Assembly (NCBI GenBank): GCA_016946835.1 | Contig: JACVTC010000072.1 | Coordinates: 799,001 to 863,000 of the forward strand | Length of the DNA stretch: 64,000 bases | Source: Neocallimastix lanati (nom. inval.) | Taxonomy: Eukaryota > Neocallimastigomycota > Neocallimastigomycetes > Neocallimastigales > Neocallimastigaceae | Direction of reading: 5' to 3' | In this document: positions 1 through 15,040 of the stretch, in pieces | Layout of the letters: every line of letters begins with the position of its first letter | Position numbering within the stretch: position 1 is the stretch's first letter | Notes under the pieces: model-generated | What the model was told of the DNA's origin: nothing | The model's input: the letters and a program-made list of their open reading frames with translations, nothing else | The model's database searches: none | Made by a program: the position numbers and the translations under genes

Positions 1-960
1 TTAGTTATTAAAAAAAATATAAAATATTTAAATTTATTGTTATGTATTATAAAAAATATTAAAAAAAATATATTGTTAGTTATTAAAAAAAATATAAAAT
101 ATTTAAATTTATTGTTATGTATTATAAAAAATATAAAATATTAAAATTTATTGTTAGGTATTAAAGGATATAATATAAATATTTATAAAAAAACATAAAA
201 TATTAAAATTTTTTGTTAGGTATTAAAGGATATAATATAAATATTTATAAAAAAACATAAAATATTAAAATTTTTTGTTAGGTATTAAAGGATATAATAT
301 AAATATTTATAAACAAACATAAAATATTATAATATATTGTTTGAAAATTTATTGTTAGTTATTAAAAAAAATATAAAATATTTAAATTTATTGTTAGGTA
401 TTAAAAAATATAAAATATTAAAATTTATTGTTAGGTATTAAAAAAAATATATAAAATATTAAAATTTACTGTTAGGTATTAAAAAACATAAAATATTAAA
501 ATTTATTGTTAGGTATTAAAAAAAAATATATAAAATATTAAAATTTACTGTGAGGTATTAAAAAACATAAAATATTAAAATTTATTGTTAGGTATTAAAG
601 GATATAATATAAATATTTATAAAAAAACATAAAATATTAAAATTTTTTGTTAGGTATTAAAGGATATAATATAAATATTTATAAACAAACATAAAATATT
701 ATAATATATTGTTAGGTATTAAAGGATATAATATAAATATTTATAAAAAAACATAAAATGTTATAATATTTTGTTTGAAAACTTATTGTTAGTTAAAAAA
801 AAAAATATAAAATATTTAAATTTATTGTTATGTATTATAAAAAATATAAAATATTAAAATTTATTGTTAGGTATTAAAAAAAAAAAATATAAAATATTGT
901 TATGTATTAAAGGATATAATTATTATCAGGTATTAAAAAATATAGATATTAATAAATATA
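1..960. repeat. Minisatellite array 1 (about 45-65 bp units)
   Basis: Tandem A/T-rich units recur about every 45-65 bp, each carrying the core TTGTTAGGTATTAAA followed by either GGATATAATATAAAT or a plain A-run with AAATATTAAAATTT. The units vary in length and alternate between two subtypes. No ORF of note is present. The 3' end grades into array 2 without a sharp border. Confidence 0.85.
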
Positions 961-1640
961 AAATATTAAAAATTATTGTTAGGTATTAAAGGATATATTA
1001 TAAATATAAATTAAAAATATGAAATTAATGATATTTTTTGGTTTTTCCTTATAAATTCTAAACTTTTAAAATATAGATATTAATAAATATAAAATATTAA
1101 AAATTATTGTTAGGTATTAAAAAATATATATATTAAAAAATATTAAGGTATTAAAAATTAATATATTAAAATTTATTGTTATGTATTAAAGGATATAATT
1201 ATTATTAGGTATTAAAAAATATAGATATTAAAAAATATTAAATATTAAAAATTATTGTTAGGTATTAAAGGATATATTATAAATATAAATTAAAAATATG
1301 AAATTAATGATATTTTTTGGTTTTTCCTTATAAATTCTAAACTTTTAAAATATAGATATTAATAAATATAAAATATTAAAAATTATTGTTAGGTATTAAA
1401 AAATATATATATTAAAAAATATTAATGTATTAAAAATTAATATATTAAAATTTATTGTTATGTATTAAAGGATATAATTATTATTAGGTATTAAAAAATA
1501 TAGATATTAAAAAATATTAAATATTAAAAATTATTGTTAGGTATTAAAGGATATATTATAAATATTAATTAAAAATATGAAATTAATGATATTTTTTGGT
1601 TTTTCCTTATAAATTCTAAACTTTTAAAATATAGAAAAAT
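961..1640. repeat. Minisatellite array 2, composite units linking arrays 1 and 3
   Basis: About 250-bp composite units combine the array-1 core (TTGTTAGGTATTAAA) with the array-3 core (TTTTTTGGTTTTTCCTTATA). The second copy begins near 1,180 and the third near 1,420. This is a physical intermediate between the neighbouring arrays. Confidence 0.75.
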
Positions 1641-4600
1641 AATATATATGTATTTGTATTATATATTTATAATATATATATATATATAAAGATAATATCT
1701 TCTAATTTTTTGATTTTTCTTTATAAATTCTAAATTTTTAAAATATAGAAAAATAATATATATATGTATTTGTATTATATATTTATAAAATAATATAAAT
1801 TCTAAATTTTTAAAATATAGAAAAATAATATATATATGTATTTGTATTATATATTTATAAAATAATATTAAGATAATATCTTTCAATTTTTTGGTTTTTC
1901 CTTATAAATTCTAAACTTTTAAAATATAGAAAAATAATATATATGTATTTGTATTATATATTTATAAAATAATATAAAGATAATATCTTTCAATTTTTTG
2001 GTTTTTCCTTATAAATTCTAAATTTTTAAAATATAGAAAAATAATATATATGTATTTGCATTATATATTTATAATATATATATATATATATATAAAGATA
2101 ATATCTTCTAATTTTTTGATTTTTCCTTATAAATTCTAAACTTTTAAAATATAGAAAAATAATATATATGTATTTGTATTATATATTTATAAAATAATAT
2201 AAAGATAATATCTTTCAATTTTTTGGTTTTTCCTTATAAATTCTAAATTTTTAAAATATAGAAAAATAATATATATGTATTTGCATTATATATTTATAAT
2301 ATATATATATATATATAAAGATAATATCTTCTAATTTTTTGATTTTTCCTTATAAATTCTAAACTTTTAAAATATAGAAAAATAATATATATATGTATTT
2401 GTATTATATATTTATAAAATAATATAAAGATAATATCTTTCAATTTTTTGGTTTTTCCTTATAAATTCTAAACCTTTAAAGCATAGAAAAATAATATATA
2501 TATGTATTTATATTATATATTTATAATATATATATAAAGATAATATCTTTCAATTTTTTGGTTTTTCCTTATAAATTCTAAATTTTCAAAATATAGAAAA
2601 ATAATATATATGTATTTATATTAATATATTTATAAAATAATATCTTCCAATTTTTTTGATTTTTCCTTATTAATTCTAAATTTTTAAAATATAGAAAAAT
2701 AATATATATGTATTTGTATTATATATTTATAATATATATATATAAAGATAATATCTTCTAATTTTTTTGGTTTTTCCTTATAAATTCTAAATTTTTAAAA
2801 TATAGAAAAATAATATATATGTATTTGTATTATATATTTATAATATATATATATAAAGATAATATCTTCTAATTTTTTGGATTTTTCCTTATAAATTCTA
2901 AATTTTTAAAATATAGAAAAATAATATATATATGTATTTGTATTATATGTATTTGTATTATATATTTATAATATATATCTAAACTTTTAAAATATAGAAA
3001 AATAATATATATATATATATTTATATTTTATATTTATAAAATAATATAAAGATAATATCTTTCAATTTTTTGGTTTTTCCTTATAAATTCTAAACTTTTA
3101 AAATATAGAAAAATAATATATATGTATTTGTATTATATATTTATAATATATATATATATAAAGATAATATCTTCTAATTTTTTGGATTTTTCCTTATAAA
3201 TTCTAAATTTTTAAAATATAGAAAAATAATATATATATGTATTTGTATTATATATTTATAATATATATATAAAGATAATATCTTTCAATTTTTTGGTTTT
3301 TCCATATAACTTCTAAACTTTTAAAATATAGAAAAATAATATATATGTATTTGTATTATATATTTATAATATATATATATAAAGATAATATCTTCTAATT
3401 TTTTGGATTTTTCCTTATAAATTCTAAATTTTTAAAATATAGAAAAATAATATATATATGTATTTGTATTATATATTTATAATATATATATAAAGATAAT
3501 ATCTTTCAATTTTTTGGTTTTTCCATATAACTTCTAAATTTTTAAAATATAGAAAAATAATATATATATGTATTTGTATTATATGTATTTGTATTATATA
3601 TTTATAATATATATCTAAACTTTTAAAATATAGAAAAATAATATATATATATATATTTATATTTTATATTTATAAAATAATATAAAGATAATATCTTTCA
3701 ATTTTTTGGTTTTTCCTTATAAATTCTAAACTTTTAAAATATAGAAAAATAATATATATGTATTTGTATTATATATTTATAATATATATATATATAAAGA
3801 TAATATCTTCTAATTTTTTGGATTTTTCCTTATAAATTCTAAATTTTTAAAATATAGAAAAATAATATATATATGTATTTGTATTATATATTTATAATAT
3901 ATATATATATAAATAATATCTTTCAATTTTTTGGTTTTTCCTTATAAATTCTAAACTTTTAAAATATAGAAAAATAATATATATGTATTTGTATTATATA
4001 TTTATAATATATATATATAAAGATAATATCTTCTAATTTTTTGGATTTTTCCTTATAAATTCTAAATTTTTAAAATATAGAAAAATAATATATATGTATT
4101 TGTATTATATATTTATAATATATATATATAAAGATAATATCTTCTAATTTTTTGGATTTTTCCTTATAAATTCTAAATTTTTAAAATATAGAAAAATAAT
4201 ATATATATGTATTTGTATTATATGTATTTGTATTATATATTTATAATATATATCTAAACTTTTAAAATATAGAAAAATAATATATATATATATATTTATA
4301 TTTTATATTTATAAAATAATATAAAGATAATATCTTTCAATTTTTTGGTTTTTCCTTATAAATTCTAAACTTTTAAAATATAGAAAAATAATATATATGT
4401 ATTTATATTATATATTTATAATATATATATATAAATAATATCTTTCAATTTTTTGGTTTTTCCTTATAAATTCTAAACTTTTAAAATATAGAAAAATAAT
4501 ATATATGTATTTGTATTATATATTTATAATATATATATATAAAGATAATATCTTCTAATTTTTTGGATTTTTCCTTATAAATTCTAAATTTTTAAAATAT

Positions 4601-7600
4601 AGAAAAATAATATATATGTATTTGTATTATATATTTATAATATATATATATAAAGATAATATCTTCTAATTTTTTGGATTTTTCCTTATAACTTCTAAAC
4701 TTTTAAAATATAGAAAAATAATATATATATGTATTTGTATTATATGTACTTGTATTATATATTTATAATATATATCTAAACTTTTAAAATATAGAAAAAT
4801 AATATATATATGTATTTGTATTATATATTTATAATATATATATATATAAAGATAATATCTTCTAATTTTTTGGATTTTTCCTTATAAATTCAATAAAGAT
4901 AATATCTTCTAATTTTTTGGATTTTTCCTTATAAATTCTAAATTTTTAAAATAGAAAATTTTTTTGGTTTTTCCTTATAAATTCTAAATTTTTAAAATAT
5001 AGAAAAATAATATATATGTATTTGTATTATATATTTATAATATATATATATAAAGATAATATCTTCTAATTTTTTGGATTTTTCCTTATAAATTCTAAAT
5101 TTTTAAAATATAGAAAAATAATATATATGTATTTGTATTATATATTTATAATATATATATATAAAGATAATATCTTCTAATTTTTTGGATTTTTCCTTAT
5201 AAATTCTAAATTTTTAAAATATAGAAAAATTTTTTGGTTTTTCCTTATAAATTCTAAATTTTTAAAATATAGAAAAATAATATATATGTATTTGTATTAT
5301 ATGTATTTGTATTATATATTTATAATATATATCTAAACTTTTAAAATATAGAAAAATAATATATATATATATATTTATATTTTATATTTATAAAATAATA
5401 TAAAGATAATATCTTTCAATTTTTTGGTTTTTCCTTATAAATTCTAAACTTTTAAAATATAGAAAAATAATATATATGTATTTGTATTATATATTTATAA
5501 TATATATATATATAAAGATAATATCTTCTAATTTTTTGGATTTTTCCTTATAAATTCTAAATTTTTAAAATATAGAAAAATAATATATATATGTATTTGT
5601 ATTATATATTTATAATATATATATAAAGATAATATCTTTCAATTTTTTGGTTTTTCCATATAACTTCTAAACTTTTAAAATATAGAAAAATAATATATAT
5701 ATGTATTTGTATTATATGTATTTGTATTATATATTTATAATATATATCTAAACTTTTAAAATATAGAAAAATAATATATATATGTATTTGTATTATATAT
5801 TTATAATATATATATATATAAAGATAATATCTTCTAATTTTTTGGATTTTTCCTTATAAATTCTAAATTTTTAAAATATAGAAAAATAATATATATATGT
5901 ATTTGTATTATATATTTATAATATATATATAAAGATAATATCTTTCAATTTTTTGGTTTTTCCATATAACTTCTAAACTTTTAAAATATAGAAAAATAAT
6001 ATATATATGTATTTGTATTATATGTATTTGTATTATATATTTATAATATATATCTAAACTTTTAAAATATAGAAAAATAATATATATATGTATTTGTATT
6101 ATATATTTATAATATATATATATATAAAGATAATATCTTCTAATTTTTTGGATTTTTCCTTATAAATTCTAAATTTTTAAAATATAGAAAAATAATATAT
6201 ATGTATTTGTATTATATATTTATAATATATATATATAAAGATAATATCTTCTAATTTTTTGGATTTTTCCTTATAAATTCTAAATTTTTAAAATATAGAA
6301 AAATTTTTTGGTTTTTCCTTATAAATTCTAAATTTTTAAAATATAGAAAAATAATATATATGTATTTGTATTATATATTTATAATATATATATATAAAGA
6401 TAATATCTTCTAATTTTTTGGATTTTTCCTTATAAATTCTAAATTTTTAAAATATAGAAAAATAATATATATGTATTTGTATTATATATTTATAATATAT
6501 ATATATAAAGATAATATCTTCTAATTTTTTGGATTTTTCCTTATAAATTCTAAATTTTTAAAATAGAAAATTTTTTTGGTTTTTCCTTATAAATTCTAAA
6601 TTTTTAAAATATAGAAAAATAATATATATGTATTTGTATTATATATTTATAATATATATATATAAAGATAATATCTTCTAATTTTTTGGATTTTTCCTTA
6701 TAAATTCTAAATTTTTAAAATATAGAAAAATAATATATATGTATTTGTATTATATATTTATAATATATATATATATAAAGATAATATCTTCTAATTTTTT
6801 GGATTTTTCCTTATAAATTCTAAATTTTTAAAATATAGAAAAATTTTTTGGTTTTTCCTTATAAATTCTAAATTTTTAAAATATAGAAAAATTTTTTGGT
6901 TTTTCCTTATAAATTCTAAATTTTTAAAATATAGAAAAATAATATATATGTATTTGTATTATATATTTATAATATATATATATAAAGATAATATCTTCTA
7001 ATTTTTTGGATTTTTCCTTATAAATTCTAAATTTTTAAAATATAGAAAAATAATATATATGTATTTGTATTATATATTTATAATATATATATATAAAGAT
7101 AATATCTTCTAATTTTTTGGATTTTTCCTTATAAATTCTAAATTTTTAAAATAGAAAATTTTTTTGGTTTTTCCTTATAAATTCTAAATTTTTAAAATAT
7201 AGAAAAATAATATATATGTATTTGTATTATATATTTATAATATATATATATAAAGATAATATCTTCTAATTTTTTGGATTTTTCCTTATAAATTCTAAAT
7301 TTTTAAAATATAGAAAAATAATATATATGTATTTGTATTATATATTTATAATATATATATATATAAAGATAATATCTTCTAATTTTTTGGTTTTTCCTTA
7401 TAAATTCTAAACTTTTAAAATATAGAAAAATAATATATATGTATTTGTATTATATATTTATAATATATATATATATAAAGATAATATCTTCTAATTTTTT
7501 GGATTTTTTCTTATAAATTCTAAATTTTTAAAATATAGAAAAATAATATATATATGTATTTGTATTATATATTTATAAAATAATATAAAGATAATATCTT

Positions 7601-9345
7601 TCAATTTTTTGGTTTTTCCTTATAAATTCTAAACTTTTAAAATATAGAAAAATAATATATATGTATTTGTATTATATATTTATAATATATATATATAAAA
7701 ATAATATCTTCTAATTTTTTTGATTTTTCCTTATAAATTCTAAATTTTTAAAATATAGAAAAATAATATATATATGTATTTGTATTATATATTTATAAAA
7801 TAATATAAATTCTAAATTTTTAAAATATAGAAAAATAATATATATATGTATTTGTATTATATATTTATAAAATAATATAAAGATAATATCTTTCAATTTT
7901 TTGGTTTTTCCTTATAAATTCTAAACTTTTAAAATATAGAAAAATAATATATATATGTATTTGTATTATATATTTATAATATATATCTAAACTTTTAAAA
8001 TATAGAAAAATAAAATATATGTATTTGTATTATATATTTATAATATATATATATAAAGATAATATCTTCTAATTTTTTGGATTTTTCTTTATAAATTCTA
8101 AATTTTTAAAATATAGAAAAATAATATATATGTATTTGTATTATATATTTATAATATATATATATAAAGATAATATCTTCTAATTTTTTGGATTTTTCCT
8201 TATAAATTCTAAATTTTAAAAATATAGAAAAATAATATATATATGTATTTGTATTATATATTTATAAAATAATATAAAGATAATATCTTCCAATTTTTTG
8301 ATTTTTCCTTATAAATTCTAAACTTTTAAAATATAGAAAAATAATATATATATGTATTTGTATTATATATTTATAAAATAATATAAAGATAATATCTTTC
8401 AATTTTTTGGTTTTTCCTTATAAATTCTAAACTTTTAAAATATAGAAAAATAATATATATATGTATTTGTATTATATATTTATAATATATATCTAAACTT
8501 TTAAAATATAGAAAAATAAAATATATGTATTTGTATTATATATTTATAATATATATATATAAAGATAATATCTTCTAATTTTTTGGATTTTTCTTTATAA
8601 ATTCTAAATTTTTAAAATATAGAAAAATAATATATATGTATTTGTATTATATATTTATAATATATATATATAAAGATAATATCTTCTAATTTTTTGGATT
8701 TTTCCTTATAAATTCTAAATTTTAAAAATATAGAAAAATAATATATATATGTATTTGTATTATATATTTATAAAATAATATAAAGATAATATCTTCCAAT
8801 TTTTTGATTTTTCCTTATAAATTCTAAACTTTTAAAATATAGAAAAATAATATATATATGTATTTGTATTATATATTTATAATATATATCTAAACTTTTA
8901 AAATATAGAAAAATAATATATATGTATTTGTATTATATATTTATAAAATAATATAAAGATAATATCATCCAATTTTTTGATTTTTCCTTATAAATTCTAA
9001 ACTTTTAAAATATAGAAAAATAATATATATATATATTTGTATTATATATTTATAAAATAATATAAAGATAATATCTTTCAATTTTTTGGTTTTTCCTTAT
9101 AAATTCTAAACCTTTAAAGCATAGAAAAATAATATATATATGTATTTATATTATATATTTATAATATTTATATATAAAGATAATATCATCCAAATTTTTT
9201 GATTTTTCTTTATAAATTCTAAATTTTTAAAATATAGAAAAACAATATATATGTATTTATATTATATATTTATAATATATATATAAAGATAATATCTTTC
9301 AATTTTTTGATTTTTCCTTGTAAAATCTAAATTTTTAAAATATGA
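1641..9345. repeat. Minisatellite array 3 (about 105-112 bp units, roughly 70 copies)
   Basis: A 7.7-kb tandem array. Each unit reads roughly: AAAATATAGAAAAATAATAT, an ATGTATTTGTATTATATA block, a TA dinucleotide tract of variable length, AAAGATAATATCTTCTAAT, a T-run, then TTTTTCCTTATAAATTCTAA. Shorter variants fuse the GAAAA block straight to the T-run (for example near 4,955, 5,225 and 6,300). A marker variant with a longer TA tract and TTTATATTTTATATT recurs near 2,995, 3,630, 4,270 and 5,360, which shows higher-order duplication. Short open frames inside it are translations of the repeat, not genes. Confidence 0.9.
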
Positions 9346-9346
9346 A

Positions 9347-9377
<31 letters not shown>

Positions 9378-9433
9378 TATATATATATTATATTTATGAA
9401 ATATATATAAAGACAATATCCTCCAATTCGGTA

Positions 9434-9471
9434 GACTTGTAGCAATCTAGGACGAATCCTCCTGACAAGTC
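9434..9471. other. Nested inverted repeat (possible cruciform or RNA hairpin)
   Basis: GACTTGT (9,434-9,440) pairs with ACAAGTC (9,465-9,471). Inside the loop AGGA (9,449-9,452) pairs with TCCT (9,457-9,460) around a CGAA tetraloop. It lies at the border between arrays 3 and 4. Function unknown. Confidence 0.5.
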
Positions 9472-10220
9472 GCTGTAAGATTAAGTCCTTCCATACTTCT
9501 TGAATCAAGGTACATATTATAATGATACAAAAAGATAAAGCAAAAAATAATTCAAATACTATATATATTATATTATTGTTCAATTTCCTTAATATACATT
9601 ACTTTGTACTCAATTCAATAGACATTACACAAAGGTAAGAATCTTAAAATGTGAATATCTATATTATTAAAAAGATAATATCTTCCATTTCGATAGAAAC
9701 CAGACAAATATGGTATCTTATAATATGATACAATAGTTATAATAATACAGATTGGTAATAAAATGGAAATACCATATATACCTTTCAATTCAGTAGAAAA
9801 AAAAATATAAAGCAACAAAAAAAGCAACAAAAATTTAAATACTATATATATTATACTATTGTTCCATACTTCTTGAATCAAAGTATATATTATAATGATA
9901 CAAATATATAAAGCAACAAAAATTCAAATACTATTGTTCAGTTTCCTAATTATTAATTGCTTCGTACCCAAATCAATAGACATTCCACAAAGGAAAGCAA
10001 CCAAAAAAGAAAATACCTAGAATATTTATAAGATAATACCTTCCAAATTCGGTAGAAACCAGACTAATATAGTATCCTATATATAAAGGTCATAAAGATA
10101 AAGTACCAATAACCAAATGCAAAAAAGATAATACCTTCCATTTCGGGAGAAACCAAGGTAAATATGGTATCTTATAATACATTTCATTAATATATATAGA
10201 TTATAGTTAAATTTCCTAAT

Positions 10221-10355
10221 CATACATTGTTTCGTTCCCAAGTCAATAGACATTTCATACATTGTTTCGTTCCCAAGTCAATAGACATTTCATACATTGT
10301 TTCGTTCCCAAGTCAATAGACATTTCATACATTGTTTCGTTCCCAAGTCAATAGA
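10221..10355. repeat. 35-bp tandem repeat inside array 4
   Basis: Three full copies and one partial copy of a 35-bp unit (CATTTCATACATTG plus TTTCGTTCCCAAGTCAATAGA) follow each other with almost no divergence. This is a local recent expansion within the older, degenerate array 4. Confidence 0.9.
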
Positions 10356-11940
10356 TATTCCACAAAGGAAAGTAACCTAAAAAGCAAATACCTAGAATAT
10401 TTAAAAAATAATACCTTCCAAATTCTGTAGAAACCAGACTAATATAGTATCCTATATATAAAGGTCATAAAGATAAAGTACCAATAACCAAATGCAAAAA
10501 AGATAATACCTTCCATTTCGGGAGAAACCAAGGTAAATATGGTGTCTTATAATACATTTTATTAATATATATAGATTATCGTTAAATTTCCTAATCATAC
10601 ATTGTTTCGTTCCCAAGTCAATAGACATTACACAAAGGAAAGCATCCTAAAAAGTAAATACCTAGAATATTTAAAAGATAATACCTTCCATTTCTATAGA
10701 AGCCTGACAAATATGGTATCTTATACATAATTGTTTCGTATCCAAGTCAATAGACATTCCACAAAGGCAAGTATCCTAAAAGGCGAATATCTAGAATATT
10801 AAAAAGATAATACCTTCCAAATTCGGTAGTAACCAGACTAATATAGTATCCTATATATAAAGGTCATAAAGATAAAGTACCAATAACCAAATGCAAAAAG
10901 ATAATATCTTCCATTTCGATAGAAACCAGAAAAATATGGTCAATAGACATTATACAAAGGAAAGCATCCTAAAAAGCAAATACCTAGAATATCAAAAAGA
11001 GAATACCTTCCATTTCTATAGAAACTTGACAAATATGGTATCTTATAATACATTTCATTATAATATAGATTATTGTTCAATTTCCTAATCATTCATTGTT
11101 TCGTTCCCAAGTCAATAGACATTCCACAAAGGAAAGCAACCTAAAAAGCAAATACCTAGAATATTAAAAAGATAATACCTTCCATTTCTATAGAAACCTG
11201 TCAAATATGGTATCTTATAATACATTTCATTATAATATAGATTATTGTTCAATTTCCTAATCATACATTGTTTCGTTCCCAAGTCAATAGACATTCCACA
11301 AAGGAAAGCAACCTTAAAAGCAAATACCTAGAATATTAAAAAGATAATACCTTCCATTTCTATAGAAATATGACAAATATGGCATTTTATATATAATTGT
11401 TTCGTACCCCAGTCAATAGACATTACAAAAAGGCAAGCATCCTAAAAAGCAAATACATAGAATATTAAAAAGATAATACCTTCCATTCGATAGAAATATT
11501 ACAAGTATGGTATCTTATAATACATTTCATTAATATATAGATTATCGTTAAATTTCCTAATCATTCATTGTTTCGTTCCCAAGTCAATAGACATTCCACA
11601 AAGGATAGCAACCTAAAAAGCAAATACCTAGAATATTAAAAAGATAATACCTTCCATTTCTATAGAAGCCTGACAAATATAGTATCTTATAATACATTTC
11701 ATTATAATATAGATTATTGTTCAATTTGGTAGAAACCAGATTAAAATGGTATTCTATATATAAAGGTCATAAAGATAAAGTACCAATAAGCAAATGCCTT
11801 TATTAATAAAAAACCTAATACCTTCTAATTCGATATTTGTAATTATCAAATAGATATGGCATCCTATATTATATATCATAAAGAATCTTGATAAGAAATT
11901 ACAACCTATGTTTTGTATTAATAATGAGATTATATAAAAG

Positions 11941-12161
11941 AACAATATATATTATAAAAGAATAATATATATATAATTTTTATATAATTTATATTTATAG
12001 ATTATGTATGTATTTAAAATAATATATACTTATTTATAATAAATATAATTATTATAATAAAAATTAAAATAAAAATAAAAAAAAAAAAAGAAAAAATATA
12101 TTTATTATAATAAAAAATAAAATAAAAATAAAAAAAAAAAAAAAAGAAAAAATATATAATT

Positions 12162-12208
<47 letters not shown>

Positions 12209-12341
12209 CAAAATAAAAAGCGATAAAATATATAATTTATATAATAATAATAATAATAAACAAAATAAAAAGCGATAAAATATATAATTTATATAATAAT
12301 AATAATAATAAACAAAATAAAAAGCGATAAAATACATAATT

Positions 12342-12406
<65 letters not shown>

Positions 12407-12532
12407 GATAAAATATATAATTTATATCTATATATTATGTATTTATAATGAGATTATATAATATAATACACATATAAAAATAGTAAAATTATAAATATAT
12501 AATAGATAAAAATATATGTATGATAAAAATTT
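11941..12532. repeat. A/T-rich DNA with TAA microsatellites and about 50-bp tandem units
   Basis: (TAA)n tracts lie near 12,165-12,206 and 12,350-12,405. Between them about 50-bp units containing AAATAAAAAGCGATAAAAT repeat three times (about 12,207-12,345). I see no gene. Confidence 0.7.
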
Positions 12533-13747
<1,215 letters not shown>

Positions 13748-13862
13748 GAATATATGTATATATTTATTTTATATACTTCTCTTTTTTCTTTTTTCTTTTT
13801 TCTTTTTTCTTTTTTCTTTTTCTTTTTTTTTTCCTTGCTTCTTTTATTATAGATTCCTCTCT

Positions 13863-13897
<35 letters not shown>

Positions 13898-15040
13898 TTT
13901 TTTATTTTTATTATTTTATTTTTTTAATTTAGCTATGTAGATTTCTCTCTCTCTCTTTTTTTTTTTATTATTTTTATTATTTTATTTTATTTTTTTTTTT
14001 CTTGCTTCTTTTATAATTTACTTCAGCTATATAGAATCCTATTATTTTTTTTCTTTAATATTATATTCCTTTTTATAATTTCTTACTCTGATATATTTAT
14101 ATATTTATTTTATATACTTTTTCTCTCTCTTTTTTTTATATAATAAATTATATATAATAATTTAATAATAATAAAAAAATATGTATAATTATAATAAATA
14201 AAAAAATAAAAAATTATATAGAATTATAACAAAATAATATATAATTATATTATTATAGTAAAATAATAAAAAGTAATAAAAAAAAAAAAAGAAAAATAAT
14301 AAAAATATAATTTCCTATTTATAATAAAAGCATGTGATAAATAATTAAAGGTATAATGAAGCTATATTTAAAAAATTAATCTTTATTAAATTTATTATAA
14401 CATTTTTTAAATTTATATTTTTTTACACAATTTTTATTTTATCCATCATACAGGACATTTCTTATATTTTTTACACATTTTTTGTTTTATCAATTACACA
14501 ATTTTTATTAGTTCAATAAATATGAAATTAAAAAATTATTTTAATTAATTATACTTAAATTTTAAGGAAAATATTTATATTTACATAAATTATAATTATT
14601 AAATATACCTTCCAATTTTAATTTAAATTTTAAAGGAAGTAATTTATATATACATAATTTTTAAAATTAATAATTTACATAAATTTTAAAATTTTTAATT
14701 TTCGAAAGTTTTCCAAAAGAAGTAAATTTATCTTAATTTTTTCTTCTTATATACTTTTTTTTTTTAAAGTTGTAAATAATAATATTATAATTAGAAGAGT
14801 TGATTATTAACTTCATGTTATTTTATTTATTCACCAATACAAATAGTACAAATAGTACTTCCATTAATTTTTAATTTAATCAATTAAATTAAATCAGAGT
14901 ATGATTGTTCAATTAATTTAGTTTTATATATTAATTTATATTTAGATATATTAATGTCTATTTAATTATAGAAATATTTATATAAATTATTAACATTTAG
15001 TGATTAATGAATATTAAAAATTAATATCATTAAAAATATT
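13748..15040. other. Gene-free region with pyrimidine tracts
   Basis: Long one-sided pyrimidine tracts (TTTTTC repeats about 13,780-13,850, T-runs about 13,865-14,000, CTCTCT blocks) are followed by unstructured A/T DNA. No ORF, RNA gene or transposon signature is visible. Confidence 0.6.

Larger units (their letters stand above)
9346..11940. repeat. Minisatellite array 4 (about 170 bp degenerate units)
   Basis: Degenerate tandem units of about 170 bp contain, in order, CAATAGACATT, CACAAAGGAAAGCA, AAATACCTAGAATATT, AAGATAATACCTTCCATTTC, TAGAAACC, ATATGGTATCTTATAATAC, TTTCCTAATCATACATTG and TTTCGTTCCCAAGT. Their GC content is clearly higher than in array 3. The shared AAGATAATATCTTCC block suggests common ancestry with array 3, and the first units (9,400-9,700) are intermediate in sequence. 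On the minus strand a short peptide like FYRNGRYYLF recurs in many units, but stop codons separate the units. I do not call a gene here. Confidence 0.8.

Noticed and set aside
1-1000. Telomeric repeats at the window start
   Set aside because: Units are long, A/T-rich and symmetrical in G content; no short G-rich telomere motif is seen.
9346-11940. Array 4 as a CRISPR array
   Set aside because: The units are about 170 bp and degenerate, with no constant short repeat alternating with unique spacers, and the sequence is eukaryotic.
1659-11945. Several 60-88 codon minus-strand frames in arrays 3 and 4
   Set aside because: They recur with the satellite unit and end within one or two units. No start context or intron pattern supports a gene.
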